Source of the DNA: Flavobacterium shii
GTDB taxonomy: Bacteria > Bacteroidota > Bacteroidia > Flavobacteriales > Flavobacteriaceae
NCBI RefSeq assembly: GCF_025847235.1
Contig: NZ_JAOZEW010000004.1
Coordinates: forward strand, 1 to 64,000
DNA: 64,000 bases
Direction: 5' to 3'
Each line of letters starts with the position of its first letter. Within the stretch, counting starts at the first letter, position 1. The notes below the pieces were generated by a model. The model worked only from the letters and a program-made list of their open reading frames with translations, searched no databases and was not told where the DNA came from. Made by a program: the position numbers and the translations under genes. Of this stretch, positions 61,233 to 64,000 are shown piece by piece.

Positions 61233-63008
61233 ATGATTTTATTCTGGAAATATCTCAAGCCTTATGGATGGTTAATTGTTTTTGTTTTGACCTTTGCGGG
61301 CATTGCGCAAATACTCTCCCTTTATGACCCTATAATCTTCGGGAAAATTATTGATGATTATGCACTAAATAATAAACAAGACAACGAAGCAAAAGTAGAA
61401 GGTGTCATTAAATTATTGATAATCGCTGTTGTTGTTGCCCTTGCTGCGCGACTTTTTCTTTCCCTTAAAGATTATGTATTACGAAAGATTGTGCAAAAAT
61501 TTGGAATGCAAATATTTAATGATGGATTACGGCAAACGCTAAGACTACCATTTCAGGATTTTGAAGATCAAAGTAGCGGAGAAATCCTCTCTATATTACA
61601 AAAGGTTCGTGCCGATACCGAAAAGTTTATATCCGCTTTTATAAATATTTTATTTACTTCTGTAGTTGGTATCGGTTTCCTAATGTGGTATGCAATTACA
61701 AAACACTGGGCTTTGATTCCTGTTTTTTTCGTAGGTGTAGTTGTCCTTGGCGGATTAACGAGTATTTTGAGCCGATCTATTAAAACATTACAACGCTCGC
61801 TTATTAGGCAAAACCGCCAGATGAGTGGCACTATAACCGAAAGTCTTCGTAATATAGAACTTGTAAAAAGCCTAGGTCTTACCTACTCCGAAATTCGACG
61901 TTTAAAAGTCCATACCCAGGAAATCTATGATCTGGAAATGGAGAAAGTTAAGAAAATGAGAACCCTCACCTTTCTTCAGGGCAGTATTTTAATCTTTCTT
62001 AAGCAATCCATATTATTTATTTTGTTATGGCTTATATTCAGAAACGTTTTATCTCCCGGCGAATTAATCTCGATGCAGTTTATATCATCTGGAATTATAA
62101 GTCCGTTACAGGATCTGGGGAGCATAATTATTTCTTATCGTGAAGCCGAAACTGCTTTGTATCTTTTCAATGAACTCATGCAAAAGAAACCGGAATACAG
62201 TCCCGAAGACCCTGTAGAGGTAGGATCGATAACGCAATTGCACTTTAATAATGTTGTTTTTAAACATAAAAACGCAAGCTACAATGCGATTCAGAATATC
62301 TCTTTTAAAGCAAAACTTGGTGACAATCTCGCTTTTGTTGGACCATCTGGGTCTGGAAAATCTACTCTGGTAAAACTATTGGTAGGTTTATATCGTCCTG
62401 TAGAAGGAGATATTTTATACGATGACATTTCGATTAAGGATTTACGTTACAATCGTGTTCGCAGACAAATGGGATTTGTAACTCAGGATACCCAACTTTT
62501 CTCGGGTAGTATACGTGAGAATCTCTTGTTTGTTAAACCCGATGCTACAGATGAAGAAATGCTTTCGGCAATAGAAAAAGCTTCAGCAACATCTGTCATA
62601 CTAAACTCGGGAAAAGGTCTTGATACGATTCTAGGCGAAGGAGGAAAAAAACTTTCGGGTGGAGAAAAACAACGTCTCTCGATAGCCAGAGCTTTATTAC
62701 GGAAGCCAAAAATATTGATATTTGATGAAGCTACTTCGGCTTTGGATTCACTTACAGAATCTCAAATAACACAAACGGTTAGGGATATATCTGCCGATAA
62801 ACAACAAATAACCATTCTCATTGCGCATCGTCTTTCTACAATAATGCATGCAGATACTATTTTTGTTCTCGAACGAGGAAAAATTATTGAGCAAGGAACT
62901 CATAATGAACTTGTAGATAAAAAAGGATTATATTACGCAATGTGGAGACAGCAAATAGGAGAACGAAAAGAAGATTTACCTCCGTCAAAAAAAACGAACA
63001 AACTGTAA
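61233..63008 (+). CDS. ABC exporter, fused permease and ATPase
   Basis: 591 residues, half-transporter of the MsbA/multidrug type. Six membrane helices (about 15-310), then an ATPase domain with Walker A GPSGSGKSTLVKLL, Q-loop MGFVTQDTQLFSGS, signature LSGGEKQRLSIARALL, Walker B ILIFDEATSALDS and the H-loop IAHRLSTI. It should work as a homodimer in the inner membrane. No neighbouring gene reveals the cargo; lipids, peptides or drugs are all possible. The C-terminus is short and basic (PPSKKTNKL). Confidence 0.94.
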   Translation: MILFWKYLKPYGWLIVFVLTFAGIAQILSLYDPIIFGKIIDDYALNNKQDNEAKVEGVIKLLIIAVVVALAARLFLSLKDYVLRKIVQKFGMQIFNDGLRQTLRLPFQDFEDQSSGEILSILQKVRADTEKFISAFINILFTSVVGIGFLMWYAITKHWALIPVFFVGVVVLGGLTSILSRSIKTLQRSLIRQNRQMSGTITESLRNIELVKSLGLTYSEIRRLKVHTQEIYDLEMEKVKKMRTLTFLQGSILIFLKQSILFILLWLIFRNVLSPGELISMQFISSGIISPLQDLGSIIISYREAETALYLFNELMQKKPEYSPEDPVEVGSITQLHFNNVVFKHKNASYNAIQNISFKAKLGDNLAFVGPSGSGKSTLVKLLVGLYRPVEGDILYDDISIKDLRYNRVRRQMGFVTQDTQLFSGSIRENLLFVKPDATDEEMLSAIEKASATSVILNSGKGLDTILGEGGKKLSGGEKQRLSIARALLRKPKILIFDEATSALDSLTESQITQTVRDISADKQQITILIAHRLSTIMHADTIFVLERGKIIEQGTHNELVDKKGLYYAMWRQQIGERKEDLPPSKKTNKL

Positions 63009-63027
63009 GGAGTTAGTTTTTTTTTAA

Positions 63028-63084
63028 AACCATCTAAGTAATATAAGAAACCATAAGCGTTAAACTTATATTACTTAAATGGTT
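63028..63084. terminator. Long hairpin after the ABC exporter
   Basis: Twenty-base arms (63028-63047 and 63065-63084) pair at 19 positions, separated by 17 bp, starting 20 bp after the stop. It could be a terminator or a processing or stability hairpin; a T-rich run lies before it rather than after it. Confidence 0.6.
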
Positions 63085-63165
63085 ATTCATTTGATTACAA
63101 TTATACTTTATATAGTACAATTATCTAAGTTTATTTAAAATATAATTATCTAAATTTTAAACCAC

Positions 63166-63558
63166 TTAACACTCTTTATATTCATCAAAACTATAAGGGC
63201 CAGCTCCAAAAAATGAGATCATTAAAGCAGCACCTATAATAGATAGATTTCTCATAAAAGTCATAAAAACCAATTGATGTTTAACGGGATCTTCAATATC
63301 CCAGAAATTGTGCATTACAAATGTTACGGGAAGAAGAATTATAATTATTAACCATGCACCCCATTTGGCCATAAATCCAGTCAAAATACTTAATCCTGCT
63401 ATTAGTTCAAAAACACCAACCAAAGGGACCAAAATATAAGAATATGGTATTCCTTTTGCTGATGCTTCATAAATAAAATAATCAGAAAAATTTACGATAG
63501 AAGAAAACATAAAAATTGAGCTGAATAAAATTCTGCCTATTAATGGGACATATCTCAT
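63166..63558 (-). CDS. DoxX family membrane protein
   Basis: 130 residues with four helices and the DoxX pattern: GRILFSSIFMFSSIVNFSDY, ELIAGLSILTGFMAKWGAWL and MTFMRNLSIIGAALMI. DoxX-like proteins are small inner-membrane quinone-linked or redox-related subunits of uncertain function. It is monocistronic. Confidence 0.88.
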   Translation of the reverse strand: MRYVPLIGRILFSSIFMFSSIVNFSDYFIYEASAKGIPYSYILVPLVGVFELIAGLSILTGFMAKWGAWLIIIILLPVTFVMHNFWDIEDPVKHQLVFMTFMRNLSIIGAALMISFFGAGPYSFDEYKEC

Positions 63559-63744
63559 AGTGGAATTTTTTATTAGATTAATAATAGTTTTATTTTAAAT
63601 GATTTTATAAAAAAAGTAAGAACCTTAAATTTAGTAAATTAAATTTTAAAAACAGCAGTATCCTTAAATGGATTATTGATAGAAATTAAATATTTTTAAA
63701 TCATTAGACTGATTATTTCTAACCCGAACAATCAATTTTATTCC

Positions 63745-63752
63745 TACTTTTG
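63745..63752 (+). promoter_or_regulatory. Putative -7 box for the EamA transporter gene
   Basis: TACTTTTG matches TAnnTTTG, 29 bp before the ATG at 63782. Confidence 0.5.
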
Positions 63753-63781
63753 AATAATCTAACATAACTAAAACTATTATT

Positions 63782-64000
63782 ATGTGGTGGGTCTATGCAA
63801 TATTATCGGCTATTTTTGCAGCTTTGACAGCTATCTTCGCCAAAGTTGGAATTGCAAATGTAAATTCAAACCTTGCAACTGCGATACGAACCGTAGTTGT
63901 ACTTATCATGATATGGAGTATTGTATTGTTTCGTTCGGAAGCCAAAGGTTTATTGACATTATCTAAACAAAATATCCTATTTCTTGTAATATCCGGAGTT
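63782..64000 (+). CDS. EamA/DMT-family transporter, 5' part only
   Basis: Open to the window end: 73 codons visible, starting MWWVYAILSAIFAALTAIFAKVG. The two first helices, the ATRTVVVL-like segment (here ATAIRTVVVLIMIW) and LSKQNILFLVISGV are typical of a short single-EamA-domain member of the drug/metabolite transporter superfamily. The gene is cut by the window edge, not broken. Confidence 0.85.
   Translation, partial: MWWVYAILSAIFAALTAIFAKVGIANVNSNLATAIRTVVVLIMIWSIVLFRSEAKGLLTLSKQNILFLVISGV

Noticed and set aside
1..64000. tRNA, rRNA, prophage or integrative-element signs
   Set aside because: No cloverleaf-like sequence, rRNA segment, integrase, phage structural gene or attachment-site duplication was recognised by eye; a tRNAscan or Infernal run would settle the RNA question.

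Overview
The window is a gene-dense piece of chromosome from a Bacteroidota bacterium, most likely Flavobacterium or a close relative. The evidence is the low G+C content, SusC/SusD and TonB-receptor genes, Bacteroidota-type lipoprotein signals, many TAnnTTTG-type -7 promoter boxes with few Shine-Dalgarno sites, a class I LytTR two-component pair, and characteristic nested palindromic intergenic repeats. No rRNA, tRNA, CRISPR array, transposase or phage gene was seen.

Layout. 55-4683 (-): a MacA/MacB/TolC-type efflux operon. 5023-7575 (-): an MgtA-type P-type ATPase. 7917-9846 (+): a methyltransferase and a nitronate monooxygenase. 9943-16438 (-): a second tripartite pump (DUF2480 protein, adaptor, HAE1-type RND pump, outer-membrane factor), with a divergent SufR-like regulator at 16874 whose upstream region holds two perfect palindromes. 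17730-25058: a small membrane protein, a lipase, an AraC regulator followed by a Tet(X)-like flavoprotein, a LytS/LytT pair, a DUF6268 outer-membrane protein and a small acidic protein. 25306-32427: a TonB receptor, an exported SAM-hydrolase-family protein, an alcohol dehydrogenase, two paralogous cupins and an AraC regulator. 32940-33970: a DUF3052-like protein and an AlkA-type glycosylase. 34059-37913 (-): response regulator, histidine kinase, USP-like protein and bestrophin in one probable operon. 38291-47746 (+): ECF sigma, FecR anti-sigma, SusC with STN domain, SusD, a surface lipoprotein and a di-heme peroxidase. 47820-51970: a DapB-like protein without the usual catalytic residues, a short YdeI-like protein, and a tight pair of an unknown protein with an IscS-type cysteine desulfurase. 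52183-59853 (-): an S41 peptidase, a GH36 alpha-galactosidase and galE-galT-galK. 60267-64000: a MEKHLA-domain protein, an ABC exporter, DoxX and the start of an EamA transporter.

How the parts work together. Two separate export machines lie in the first 16 kb. The second appears tied to a Fe-S-type sensor, because both the SufR-like regulator and DUF2480 are associated with Fe-S biology. The FecI/FecR/SusCD locus is an inducible nutrient-uptake module. The gal genes form a complete Leloir pathway fed by an exported alpha-galactosidase.

The most promising unexplained items are the unknown protein/cysteine desulfurase pair (49952-51970), the SufR-like/DUF2480/RND module with palindromic operators, and the sigma/SusCD/di-heme peroxidase locus. 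None can be called a new system from sequence alone. All family assignments come from reading motifs and from memory; no database search was run.
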